Of a stretch of DNA of 64,000 nucleotides, positions 1-7,760 are shown in pieces. The stretch's first letter is position 1. Each line of letters starts with the position of its first letter. Location: contig JAAEQB010000108.1 of assembly GCA_024231975.1 (NCBI GenBank), forward strand, positions 235,454-299,453, in the 5' to 3' direction. Under the pieces are notes generated by a model that was given only the letters and a program-made list of their open reading frames with translations, was not told where the DNA came from and ran no database searches. This DNA is from Allobosea sp. Its GTDB lineage: Bacteria; Pseudomonadota; Alphaproteobacteria; Rhizobiales; Beijerinckiaceae. Position numbers and translations under genes: made by a program.

Positions 1-1
1 C

Positions 2-85
2 AGCGCTGTCTTCACGCTGATGGGCCGGGTTGGCGGAGCGGAGGTGACGCTGGCCGAGCTGGGCGCGCATCTGCCGGCGGGGTGA
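2..85 (+). CDS. C-terminal fragment of an unidentified protein
   Basis: An open frame enters from the left edge and stops with TGA at 83-85. The last 27 residues end ...VTLAELGAHLPAG. Codon use is GC-rich and matches the real genes nearby, which is why I treat it as the tail of a coding region. Too little remains to name a family, and the gene is convergent with the siderophore operon to its right. Confidence 0.4.
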   Translation, partial: SAVFTLMGRVGGAEVTLAELGAHLPAG

Positions 86-125
86 GCTGGGCTGCGCCCG
101 AGCGCCTGATAAAATGCGCGGAGAA

Positions 126-273
126 CCCCTCTCCCTTGCGCGGAGGGGCAGGGGTGGGGGGCGCAAAGTCGGGGAGAATTCGCTGGGAAATGGACCGGCC
201 GCTTCTACAACCAGCCTCGTACCCAGTCGTTCGCCCCCCATCCCCATCCCTTCCCCGCAAGGGGGAAGGGAGG
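126..273. repeat. Intergenic inverted-repeat element (REP/MITE-like)
   Basis: The two ends are imperfect inverted copies: 126-163 begins CCCTCTCCCTTGCGCGG and runs into GGGGTGGGGGGCG, while 232-273 begins CGCCCCCCATCCCC and ends in GCAAGGGGGAAGGGAGG. Each arm also carries its own small stem around TTGCG/CGCAA. About 70 bp of less structured sequence lies between. Similar CCCTCTCCC...GGGGTGGGG modules are common between genes in Rhizobiales genomes (general knowledge). The element sits between two convergent gene ends, where it could act as a bidirectional terminator. No transposase is present. Confidence 0.6.
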
Positions 274-302
274 TGCATTACCTGCGCAGCACGCTGACGC
301 CG

Positions 303-1670
303 TCACACCAAGCCGAGCGCATCCTCTTGCTGCTCCGCTAGAAGCTCCTCAATCGAACGAGTCAGCGTCTCCGGGACGAGTGCCCGCGCGAGAAAGGCGG
401 GCAACCCCTCGCGGTGCCATTCGAACGGCTCCCTGGCGAACATCGCCGGATCGGCGGACATCGCGAAGCTCAATCCGCTGCCATCGTCCTCGCCGCGGAA
501 GGTGAGATCGATGCCCTCGCCTTGGCCGCTGCCCATGATCTCGCGCGTCACCTTGCAGCCATGGAAGCTTGGCGCACTGAACGGCAGCACATTGATCAGC
601 GGCGAGAAGAAATAGCGGCTGCCCTCCGGCATGCCGTTGTCCATGGCGATCTGCTCGATCCGGTAGCGGCCATGGCGGCGCTGTGTCCGCAGCGTGGTGG
701 CGTTCTCGCGCAGGACGTCGTCGAGGCTCTCGCCCGGCCCGAAGGAGAGATGGAACGGCAGGATGTTGACGACCATAGCGGGCGTGTGGGCGGCGAGGCT
801 GCCCCAGCGGCTCATGAAGGGCAGCCAGAAGGCCAGGACCTCGCGCCCGTCGATCCGCTGCCGCGGCAGGCTGTGCGACAGATAGAGTCCGGAGAGCAGC
901 ACCAGCAAATCGGGCCAGCCGATGCCGGTCTCCTGCGAGAGCCGGCGCAAGCCCGCGCTGACGCCTGCCGACAACGTGCCATAGACCTCGTGCGGCGCTT
1001 CGCCGGCCTGCTTGTCGCCGCGATGCAGCACCGGCAGCGGAGCGTGCGCGGCGAACGCGTCCTGCCAATAGGCGCGGTCGCTCTCGTGGCGGCGACTGGT
1101 GCGATAGGCCTCCTCCTCCGTGATGAAGCTGGCGAAGGGGTGGAAGGCGGGTCCGGCCTCGCCGCCGGCCAGGGCTTGCGAATAGAGCTGGCCGCAGCGC
1201 TGCTCGATCAGCGTGAAGCCATAGCCGTCGAGGACGATGTGGTGGGCGCGGATGTACCAGAGATAGCGCCGCTCACCGACGCGCAGGAGCCAGGTCGCCG
1301 CAAGGCCGGCGCCGCGCAGGTCGAGCGGCGCCGCGACGTCGGCCTCCATGCGAGCTCTTGCCTCCTGCAAGGGATCGGCGGAACCCCTCAGATTGATCTG
1401 CTGGACGACCGGGCGCAGTTGCGGGTCACAGCTTTGACGTGGAACCTTCCTGCCCTCTTCGACATGGAAGCGCACGCAGAGCGCGTCGGATTCGGCGATG
1501 GTCTGGGTGATGGCCGCGACCAGCGCTGGTTCATCGGTCACGCCGTAGAGGTCGAGGCAATGCGCGACGGTGGCGATCGGCTCGCCCGGATGGAAGGTGA
1601 ATTCCTCCCAGAAATCGAGCTGCGGCAGGGTGAGCGGCATCAGGGCGCGGCGCGAATCGGCCTGCGACAT
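303..1670 (-). CDS. Free-standing NRPS condensation domain protein
   Basis: This 455-residue protein is a single condensation domain without adenylation or carrier domains. The catalytic HHxxxDG motif is intact (H143-H144, D148-G149, read in AHHIVLDG). Condensation domains join an acyl group on a carrier protein to an amine. Stand-alone examples such as VibH of vibriobactin synthesis use a soluble amine as acceptor. The ATG at 1670 has a GGAG ribosome site 7 nt upstream. The gene lies 43 nt downstream of the main NRPS on the same strand, so it is probably the last gene of that operon. I infer that it releases the aryl-azoline intermediate onto an amine, since no thioesterase is seen in the locus. 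Confidence 0.9.
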   Translation of the reverse strand: MSQADSRRALMPLTLPQLDFWEEFTFHPGEPIATVAHCLDLYGVTDEPALVAAITQTIAESDALCVRFHVEEGRKVPRQSCDPQLRPVVQQINLRGSADPLQEARARMEADVAAPLDLRGAGLAATWLLRVGERRYLWYIRAHHIVLDGYGFTLIEQRCGQLYSQALAGGEAGPAFHPFASFITEEEAYRTSRRHESDRAYWQDAFAAHAPLPVLHRGDKQAGEAPHEVYGTLSAGVSAGLRRLSQETGIGWPDLLVLLSGLYLSHSLPRQRIDGREVLAFWLPFMSRWGSLAAHTPAMVVNILPFHLSFGPGESLDDVLRENATTLRTQRRHGRYRIEQIAMDNGMPEGSRYFFSPLINVLPFSAPSFHGCKVTREIMGSGQGEGIDLTFRGEDDGSGLSFAMSADPAMFAREPFEWHREGLPAFLARALVPETLTRSIEELLAEQQEDALGLV

Positions 1671-1713
1671 GGAAATCTCCTGTTCGGACTATGCGGGCGG
1701 GCGGCGCGTTGCC

Positions 1714-4700
1714 TCACCGCTCCTGGTCGCGGAGCAGCAGCGCGACCTGTCCGGCATTGCGGCAGCGCAGCAGCTGATGCGGCGTCAGATCGGCGTTGAG
1801 CTCGTCGCGGAGTCGGCTCGCCACGGATTTGAGGTGCGACGGCAGCAGGCCGAGGTGGATGAAATCGGTGGTATCGTCGATCTCCGGCGAGGCCGGCTGG
1901 CCGAGCACAGCGAGGTAGAGGTCGAGAATCTCGCGGTTGCGCGGGTTGGCTGCCGGCGCAGCCTTTGCCGCCGCCGGTTCGCGGCGTTCAGCGGCTGCAG
2001 CCAGCAGCTCGCGGGCCCTGCGGCGATCCGGCTTGCCGTTCGCCGAAAGCGGCAGCGCCTCGACTTCGACGAAGCGGGTCGGGACATGCGAGTCCGGCAG
2101 CACGCGCCTTGCATGGGCGCGTAAGTCGGCGGCGCTCGGCTTGCCCGCTTGCGCCGGCGCGTAGATGACGCCGATCTCGGCTTCGCCGCGCTGCTCGACG
2201 CCGCAGTCGACCACCAGCAATTGGCGTATCTCGGCGTGGGCGCCGAGCTCCGCCTCGATATCCGGCAAGGAGACGCGCACGCCGCGGACCTTGACGTAGC
2301 CATCGACCCGGCTGGCGAAGAGGATGTTGCCGTCATGGCGATAGCGGCCGCGGTCGCCGGTGCGGAAGGCGCGCACCGGCTCGCCGGCTTCATCGGCGAC
2401 GGTGACGAAGTCGTTCTGCCCGAGCACGCCATCCTGGAGATAGCCGAGTGCGACATTGACGCCGGCGGTGTGGATGCGCCCGACGACCCCGGGCGGGCAA
2501 TGCTCGCCACGCTCGTTCAGGATGAAATAGCGGTTGCCCGGCAGCGGCCTGCCATAGGGAACCTGCCCGGTGTCCTCGGGCGCGATCTCGTGCCAGATGC
2601 TCCAGATCGTGGTTTCGGTCGGTCCGCCGAGCGAGACGAGGCGCAGCCCCGGATCGAGGCGGCGCAGTTCGGCGATCACGGCCGGCTTGATGTAGTCGCC
2701 GCCCTGGGCGATCAGGCGGAGTGAGCGCAGTTCGTCGCCCTGCCGACAGGAGAGCAGCATCTCCAGGATCGCCGGCACCGAGCACCAGAGGCTGACCTTG
2801 TGCTCGGCGACGAGCCGGTTCCAGGCGATCGCGTCCTTCTCCTCGCCCGGTGCCGGCTGGACCAGGGTCGCGCCCGCCGTCAGGCAGCCGAAGACGTCGA
2901 AGATCGACATGTCGTGGTGCAGCGGGGTCACCGAGATGAAGACGTCGCTCGCCGTTGCCTGCCAGTTCTCCAGCGTGCGCCCGATGACGTTGGAGGTCGC
3001 CCGGTTCGAGAGCACAACGCATTTCGGCCGGCCGGTGGTGCCGGAGGTATAGAGGTAATAGGCGGGATCGTTGCTCGCCGAGAGCACGTCGAGCGCCGGC
3101 AGGAGAGCCCGCGGATCGACGGGCGCCTCGCCCGCCAGCAAGGCGTCGGGCGTCGCCGCCTCGTGCCCCGAAACCAGAGTTGCTGACACGACCAGCGCGG
3201 GCCGGCAATTGGCGAGGAGATAGTCGAGCCGTTCCGGCGGCGAGGCCGCGTCGATCGGCACCCAGATAGCCCCGAGGAGCGCGCAGGCGAGCGTGATCGC
3301 GCTGTGCTCGGGCCCACGCGGCAGGCAGATCGCGACGACATTGCCCTTGCCAATGCCGCGCTCGCGCAGCGCCGCCATTGCCTTACCGATATCGGCACCG
3401 AGCTCGCCATAGGAGATCCGGCGGGCGCCGCAGATCAGGGCGATCTTGTCCTTGTCTCCCGCGAAGAGATTGTCGGCGATGCGCTGCAGGAAGCGGCTGC
3501 AGGCGAAGTCGTCCTCCGAGCTGTTGAGCCGGTAGTGGCCAAGGTCGAGCATCTCGCCCCGCACGATCTCGAAGGCGCCGCGATCGCAGATCGTGGCGAC
3601 CTGCCGATCGAGCGCGGCGAGGATGTCGCGCACGATCCGGGCGTCGATCGCCTCGCAGGCATAGTCGATCTCGACGACGAGATTGCCCTCGTCATCGTCG
3701 CGGAAGCGGAGATCAACGGCGACCTGCGGCGTCTGAGTCAGGCCGCCATGGCGCCGGATGCCGGCATCCTTCGCCAGCTTCGGCCAGCCGAGGCCGTTGG
3801 TGATGACGACAGGCAGAGCTGGGCCGCCCGGATGGGCATTCATCAGGAGCCGGCTGATCTGCACGCCGGATTGCGAGAGGTGCTCCAGCCCCTCCAGAAC
3901 GTCGCCCTGCAGGGCCTGGGCGCGCTCGTGGAAGCTGCCCTGCCGGGCATCCCAGTTGGCGGCGATGAAGCTCGACCTGTTCGCGAGCTCGGCTGAGGCG
4001 GCGGGGGCAACGGGGATACCGACGCAGAGTGCGCCCTCACTCAGCCAATGCGACAGGGTCTCGAGGATCACGGCCGTCACCGCCGTGTTCTTGAACAGGC
4101 GCTCCCTGGCGGCGAGGCGGCAGAGCGTCGTAAAACGCTCGCGGGCGATCGTCAGGCTCTCGCGCTCGTAGAGCGAGACGGGAATCGCTTCCAGTGGCTT
4201 CATCCAGGGCAGTTGCGGCGGGCCTTCGACGGGCTGGAGCTTCCGGGCCCAGTAGGCGGCGTCCTTGCGCCGCGTCGCCTCGTCGGCCGGTTGCGGCAGG
4301 GCCGCAGCCTCCAGGCCCGGTGATTCCCCGCCCAGCAGCTCGACCAGCAGTGAAGCAATGGCGCGGCCATCGAGGATCAGGGCATCGAAACGGGCGAAGA
4401 GGATGCAGGTCGTCTGGTCGGGGCTGTCGGATTCCGGCTCCGGCAGGCGGAACACCGTCACGTTCCAGGGCGAGCGCGTGAGGTCGAACAGGCGATGGGC
4501 ATAGTCCTCGCGCTTCCCGTCGATCCAGGCCAGCGCTTCCGCCTGCGGCAGGCCGCTCAGGTCGATCTCGTCATAGTTGACGGTCGGCTCGGGCGAGACC
4601 CGTGCAACCCGGCGTATCGCGTCGATGTGCGTGCGCAGGGCCGTATGTCTCTCGACCAGACCGAGGAGCCTCTGAGGCAGCGCCTCGATATCGATCGCGC

Positions 4701-4851
4701 CGCGATACTCGCGGAATTCCTGCATGGCGACGCCGCCCAGCGGCAGATGCCTCTCGCGGCCGAGCAGATAGGCTTGCTGCAGGTCAGTCAGCGGCGCTTC
4801 GTCCCGGCCGAAGGCTCCGCCCTGCGCGGCATCGGAAAATTCATCCCGCAT
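1714..4851 (-). CDS. NRPS module: cyclization - adenylation - carrier (Cy-A-T)
   Basis: In this 1045-residue synthetase, residues ~20-430 form a condensation/heterocyclization domain whose DxxxxDxxS motif reads D156-A-L-I-L-D161-G-R-A164, with Ser replaced by Ala. Residues ~450-930 form an adenylation domain with the YTSGTTGRPK phosphate loop, SLGGPTETTIW (A5), GRVDGYVKVRG (A8) and the catalytic-Lys NGKPD motif. A read-by-eye specificity code ends L-I-W, closest to Cys-activating domains (inference). The C-terminal carrier domain has an unusual core, L1000-G-L-L-P-S1005, in place of LGG[H/D]S. Its first codons overlap the end of the upstream cyclization gene by 11 nt, implying translational coupling. 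Expected role: load Cys (or Ser/Thr) and build a DHB-thiazoline or oxazoline. Confidence 0.92.
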   Translation of the reverse strand: MRDEFSDAAQGGAFGRDEAPLTDLQQAYLLGRERHLPLGGVAMQEFREYRGAIDIEALPQRLLGLVERHTALRTHIDAIRRVARVSPEPTVNYDEIDLSGLPQAEALAWIDGKREDYAHRLFDLTRSPWNVTVFRLPEPESDSPDQTTCILFARFDALILDGRAIASLLVELLGGESPGLEAAALPQPADEATRRKDAAYWARKLQPVEGPPQLPWMKPLEAIPVSLYERESLTIARERFTTLCRLAARERLFKNTAVTAVILETLSHWLSEGALCVGIPVAPAASAELANRSSFIAANWDARQGSFHERAQALQGDVLEGLEHLSQSGVQISRLLMNAHPGGPALPVVITNGLGWPKLAKDAGIRRHGGLTQTPQVAVDLRFRDDDEGNLVVEIDYACEAIDARIVRDILAALDRQVATICDRGAFEIVRGEMLDLGHYRLNSSEDDFACSRFLQRIADNLFAGDKDKIALICGARRISYGELGADIGKAMAALRERGIGKGNVVAICLPRGPEHSAITLACALLGAIWVPIDAASPPERLDYLLANCRPALVVSATLVSGHEAATPDALLAGEAPVDPRALLPALDVLSASNDPAYYLYTSGTTGRPKCVVLSNRATSNVIGRTLENWQATASDVFISVTPLHHDMSIFDVFGCLTAGATLVQPAPGEEKDAIAWNRLVAEHKVSLWCSVPAILEMLLSCRQGDELRSLRLIAQGGDYIKPAVIAELRRLDPGLRLVSLGGPTETTIWSIWHEIAPEDTGQVPYGRPLPGNRYFILNERGEHCPPGVVGRIHTAGVNVALGYLQDGVLGQNDFVTVADEAGEPVRAFRTGDRGRYRHDGNILFASRVDGYVKVRGVRVSLPDIEAELGAHAEIRQLLVVDCGVEQRGEAEIGVIYAPAQAGKPSAADLRAHARRVLPDSHVPTRFVEVEALPLSANGKPDRRRARELLAAAAERREPAAAKAAPAANPRNREILDLYLAVLGQPASPEIDDTTDFIHLGLLPSHLKSVASRLRDELNADLTPHQLLRCRNAGQVALLLRDQER

Positions 4852-6442
4852 CGATCGTCTCCAGGAAGATGCGCGCGATCTCGTCGGAAGCGCCGCCGGA
4901 GCGGGCGCGGACGAGACGGGCGAGGCTGCGAGGTGTCACCGCCTCGTCGAAATCCGGGCGATATGGCGCGCCGGAGGGGCAATAGCGGTCGAGGAAGCGG
5001 GCGATCTCCGCCTGGGCGACCTCACTGATTGCGCTGTCCCCGTGCGCTGCTTTGCCCGGTGACAGGCGCCCGAGCAGGCTGACCAGCATGCTTTCGGTCG
5101 GGTTGGCGGGCTCTTGGCCTGGCACTGCACTGGTCGCGGTTGGTGCGGCGCCGAGCGCCTCCGACCGTGCGGCGACCTCGCGCAGCAGCGCGACATAGGC
5201 CTCGAAGGCCTCACGGACCCAGGCCTCCGGCAGAGCGTCGAGGCGGACATCCCAGTTGACCAGGATGCCGCCATCGCAGGCCGCGACCTGGGCGTCGATT
5301 GCCACCTGAGGTCCCTGCGAGATCACCCAGTTCATCGGGCCGAAGACGCGGGTGACGACCTCGCTGAAGAGCTCGCCGCCTGACAGCCCGAGGCCGGCAG
5401 TGAAGACGACAGGAGCGGTCTGCACCGAGCCGTGCAGCCGCGACAGGTCGCGCATCACGCTGACGCCAGGATAGGCGTCATGGGCGATGAGCTCGACCAT
5501 CTGGCGGCCGATGTCGCGGCATAGATCGGCCAGTGTCGCCGGGGTAGCGAGGTCAACGCCAAGGATCAGCACGTTGGAGAATTCGCCGACGATCCGCTCG
5601 ACATCGGGAACGAGCGGGGCACGCCAGAAGCTCGGGACATTCAGGCGGAAGCGGGCCTGCCCCGTCGCCCGGCCGAGCACAGCCGCGAAAAGGCCGAGAG
5701 CCAGCACGGACGGCGTCACCCGCAGATCGCGGGCGCGCCTTTCCAGGGCGCAGCGCTCGTCGGGCGAAAGCCTGGCCGCCAGGCGCTCGCTTGCGGGTGC
5801 TGCCGGAGCATGAGGGGTTGCGGGCATTTCCGGCGCCGGCGGAACGTTGGCGAGACGGGCGCGCCACCAAACCCTGTCACGCTCACGCCGCTTGGCGCCT
5901 TCGGCTCCGGCACCTGCCCGGTCCAGCCAGTCGAAGAAGCCGTGAGACGCGGGAGCTTCGGGCCGGTCCGGATGCTCGTAGAGCCGGGCGAGGTCTTCGA
6001 TGACGACCCGGAAGCTGTTCGGATCGATCGCGATCATGTCGGTATCGACATGCAGCCGGCAGACGCCATCGGGCAGCAGGCTCAGGCCGAAAGCTGCCGC
6101 CTCGCCACGGGCGAGATCAAGCCGGCGATGGCTCCAGCTCCGGCGCTTGGCGAGCAGGCGCGTCTCCAGCGCATCCGCCGAAAGCTCCCGCATATCCTCG
6201 ACATCGAGCGGGAGCGGATCGGCTCCCGGATCGAGATGCTGGCAGCCATCGGAGTCGATCCGCAGCCTTAGCGTCGGGTGCAGCCGACAGAGCCTGAAAA
6301 TGGCATCGCGCAACCGCTCGAGCTCGAGATCGGCCCCGTCGAACTCGCCATAAAGATGTGCCGCCACCCCGCCAAGAGCGTCGGAAGACTGGCGGCCAAC
6401 CCAATAGGCTGCCTGCATAGGGGTTAATTGTTCTATGTTCAT
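4841..6442 (-). CDS. Free-standing NRPS heterocyclization (Cy) domain protein
   Basis: This 533-residue protein starts MNIEQLTPMQAAYWVGRQ, the usual opening of Cy domains. It carries the complete cyclization motif DxxxxDxxS (D135-M-I-A-I-D140-P-N-S143). There is no adenylation core. Residues ~440-533 form a poorly conserved tail. Cy domains condense and then cyclodehydrate a Cys/Ser/Thr residue to a thiazoline or oxazoline. It is first in the leftward operon and overlaps the Cy-A-T gene by 11 nt. Together they reproduce, on two polypeptides, the tandem Cy-Cy arrangement known from VibF, where one Cy condenses and the other cyclizes. The intact motif here and the degenerate one downstream suggest a similar split of labour (inference). 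Confidence 0.86.
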   Translation of the reverse strand: MNIEQLTPMQAAYWVGRQSSDALGGVAAHLYGEFDGADLELERLRDAIFRLCRLHPTLRLRIDSDGCQHLDPGADPLPLDVEDMRELSADALETRLLAKRRSWSHRRLDLARGEAAAFGLSLLPDGVCRLHVDTDMIAIDPNSFRVVIEDLARLYEHPDRPEAPASHGFFDWLDRAGAGAEGAKRRERDRVWWRARLANVPPAPEMPATPHAPAAPASERLAARLSPDERCALERRARDLRVTPSVLALGLFAAVLGRATGQARFRLNVPSFWRAPLVPDVERIVGEFSNVLILGVDLATPATLADLCRDIGRQMVELIAHDAYPGVSVMRDLSRLHGSVQTAPVVFTAGLGLSGGELFSEVVTRVFGPMNWVISQGPQVAIDAQVAACDGGILVNWDVRLDALPEAWVREAFEAYVALLREVAARSEALGAAPTATSAVPGQEPANPTESMLVSLLGRLSPGKAAHGDSAISEVAQAEIARFLDRYCPSGAPYRPDFDEAVTPRSLARLVRARSGGASDEIARIFLETIDAG

Positions 6443-6579
6443 GGCATTTGTTTTGAAGATTTATAATCAGTTTGCTTAAGTTGATTTCGGTTGACATTGC
6501 TTCTTACGAAAGCAAGAAGCTGTCAACGTCTGCGATCAGCATCGCTGAATGAAGCCTCTTTAGAAGTAGAGTAACTTCA
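6443..6579. promoter_or_regulatory. Divergent promoter region of siderophore operons with inverted repeat
   Basis: This AT-rich gap separates the leftward NRPS operon from the rightward DHB operon. It contains a long imperfect inverted repeat: TTGACA (6491-6496) and GCTTCTT (6499-6505) face AAGAAGC (6514-6520) and TGTCAA (6521-6526), so a TTGACA -35-like element reads outward on each strand. A lone TTTAGAA (6558-6564) resembles half of the Irr/ICE motif of Rhizobiales, but the partner half is missing. No clear Fur box was seen. Iron control is expected from gene content only. Confidence 0.5.
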
Positions 6580-7743
6580 ATGCTGGAAAGTTTAGCCTTG
6601 AAACAGAATCTTAATTTCAAATTTGGTGCTTTATTCGCATCAAATGGCCGAGAATTTTTGTCATCGGGAATCCATGAATGGATTTCCGTACCGGCCCGCG
6701 GAGGGCAGGATCGCGGACAGGGCCTGCACGCGGCGGTTGAGGCCGCTTTCGAGCGGGCAAAGCGGGCAGGGCAGGCCAATCCGATCCTGATCGGCGCCAT
6801 CCCCTTCGATGTGCGCGAGCCCTCCTGCCTCTATGTCCCGGCTGCCTATGAGTGGCGCGAGCAGGCGGCTCCGACGGAAGCGGCGGGCGAGCCTTCCGGC
6901 GTTCCCGACCTGCTCGACCAGCGCAGCCTTCCGGACGAGGACGGCTTCAAGAAGGCGGTCGAGCACGCCATCGTCAATTTCCGCCACAGCGATGTCCGCA
7001 AGGCAGTGCTGTCGGTGGTGCGCGAATTGCGCTTCGCCGGGAGCATGGATGTCGGCCGGCTGCTGGCCAGTCTGCGCGCTCAGAACAGCCAGGGCTATCT
7101 GTTCAGGATTCCCCTGCCTGACGAGGGCGAGCTCGTCGGGGTCAGCCCCGAGCTGCTGATCCGCAAGGAAGGCGGCCGGATCGTCTCGAACCCGCTTGCC
7201 GGCTCGGCCAAGCGGCAGCCCGATCCGCAGGCCGATCGTGCCGCGGCCGAGCAGCTGGAGCGCTCGCAGAAGGACCAGTACGAGCACCGGCTGGTGATCG
7301 AGAACATCCGCTCGATTCTTTTACCGCTCTGCGCGGAGCTCGACGTTCCCGGCGCCCCCTCGCTGATGAGCACAGCGGCGATGTGGCATCTCTCGACACG
7401 GATCGAGGGCTCGCTGAAGGACCCGGCGATGACCGCGCTCCAGCTCGCCTGCATCATCCATCCGACGCCGGCGGTCTGCGGTTTCCCGACCGAGAGCGCC
7501 CATAAGCTGATCCGCTATGTCGAGCCGTTCGAGCGCGGGCTGTTCACCGGCCTGGTCGGCTGGTGCGATGCGCAGGGCAATGGCGAATGGGCGATCACCA
7601 TCCGCTGCGGCATCGCCCGGCGCGACACGCTGCAGCTCTTTGCCGGCGCGGGGATCGTCGAGGCCTCCAACCCCGCCTCCGAATGGGAAGAGGTGCAGGC
7701 CAAGCTCGGCACCATGCTCAGCGCCTGCGGCCTCGCCGCCTGA
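6580..7743 (+). CDS. entC: Isochorismate synthase
   Basis: This 387-residue chorismate-binding-family enzyme has a C-terminal block (HPTPAVCGFPTESA, then FAGAGIVEASNPASEWEE) characteristic of isochorismate synthases such as EntC/DhbC. It converts chorismate to isochorismate, the first committed step to 2,3-dihydroxybenzoate. Length agrees with EntC (~390). The ATG at 6580 has no strong ribosome site; the N-terminus (about 30 residues) is AT-rich compared with the rest. Its stop at 7741-7743 is 17 nt before the next start, so it heads the rightward entC-entE-entB-PPTase operon. Salicylate synthase activity is less likely because EntB with an isochorismatase domain is present. Confidence 0.92.
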   Translation: MLESLALKQNLNFKFGALFASNGREFLSSGIHEWISVPARGGQDRGQGLHAAVEAAFERAKRAGQANPILIGAIPFDVREPSCLYVPAAYEWREQAAPTEAAGEPSGVPDLLDQRSLPDEDGFKKAVEHAIVNFRHSDVRKAVLSVVRELRFAGSMDVGRLLASLRAQNSQGYLFRIPLPDEGELVGVSPELLIRKEGGRIVSNPLAGSAKRQPDPQADRAAAEQLERSQKDQYEHRLVIENIRSILLPLCAELDVPGAPSLMSTAAMWHLSTRIEGSLKDPAMTALQLACIIHPTPAVCGFPTESAHKLIRYVEPFERGLFTGLVGWCDAQGNGEWAITIRCGIARRDTLQLFAGAGIVEASNPASEWEEVQAKLGTMLSACGLAA

Positions 7744-7760
7744 CATCGAAGGACCATGGC

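Noticed and set aside
126..273. CRISPR or tandem repeat array
   Set aside because: There are only two arms in inverted orientation, with no regularly spaced direct repeats.
6558..6564. Irr/ICE box upstream of entC
   Set aside because: Only one half (TTTAGAA) is present; the inverted partner is missing.
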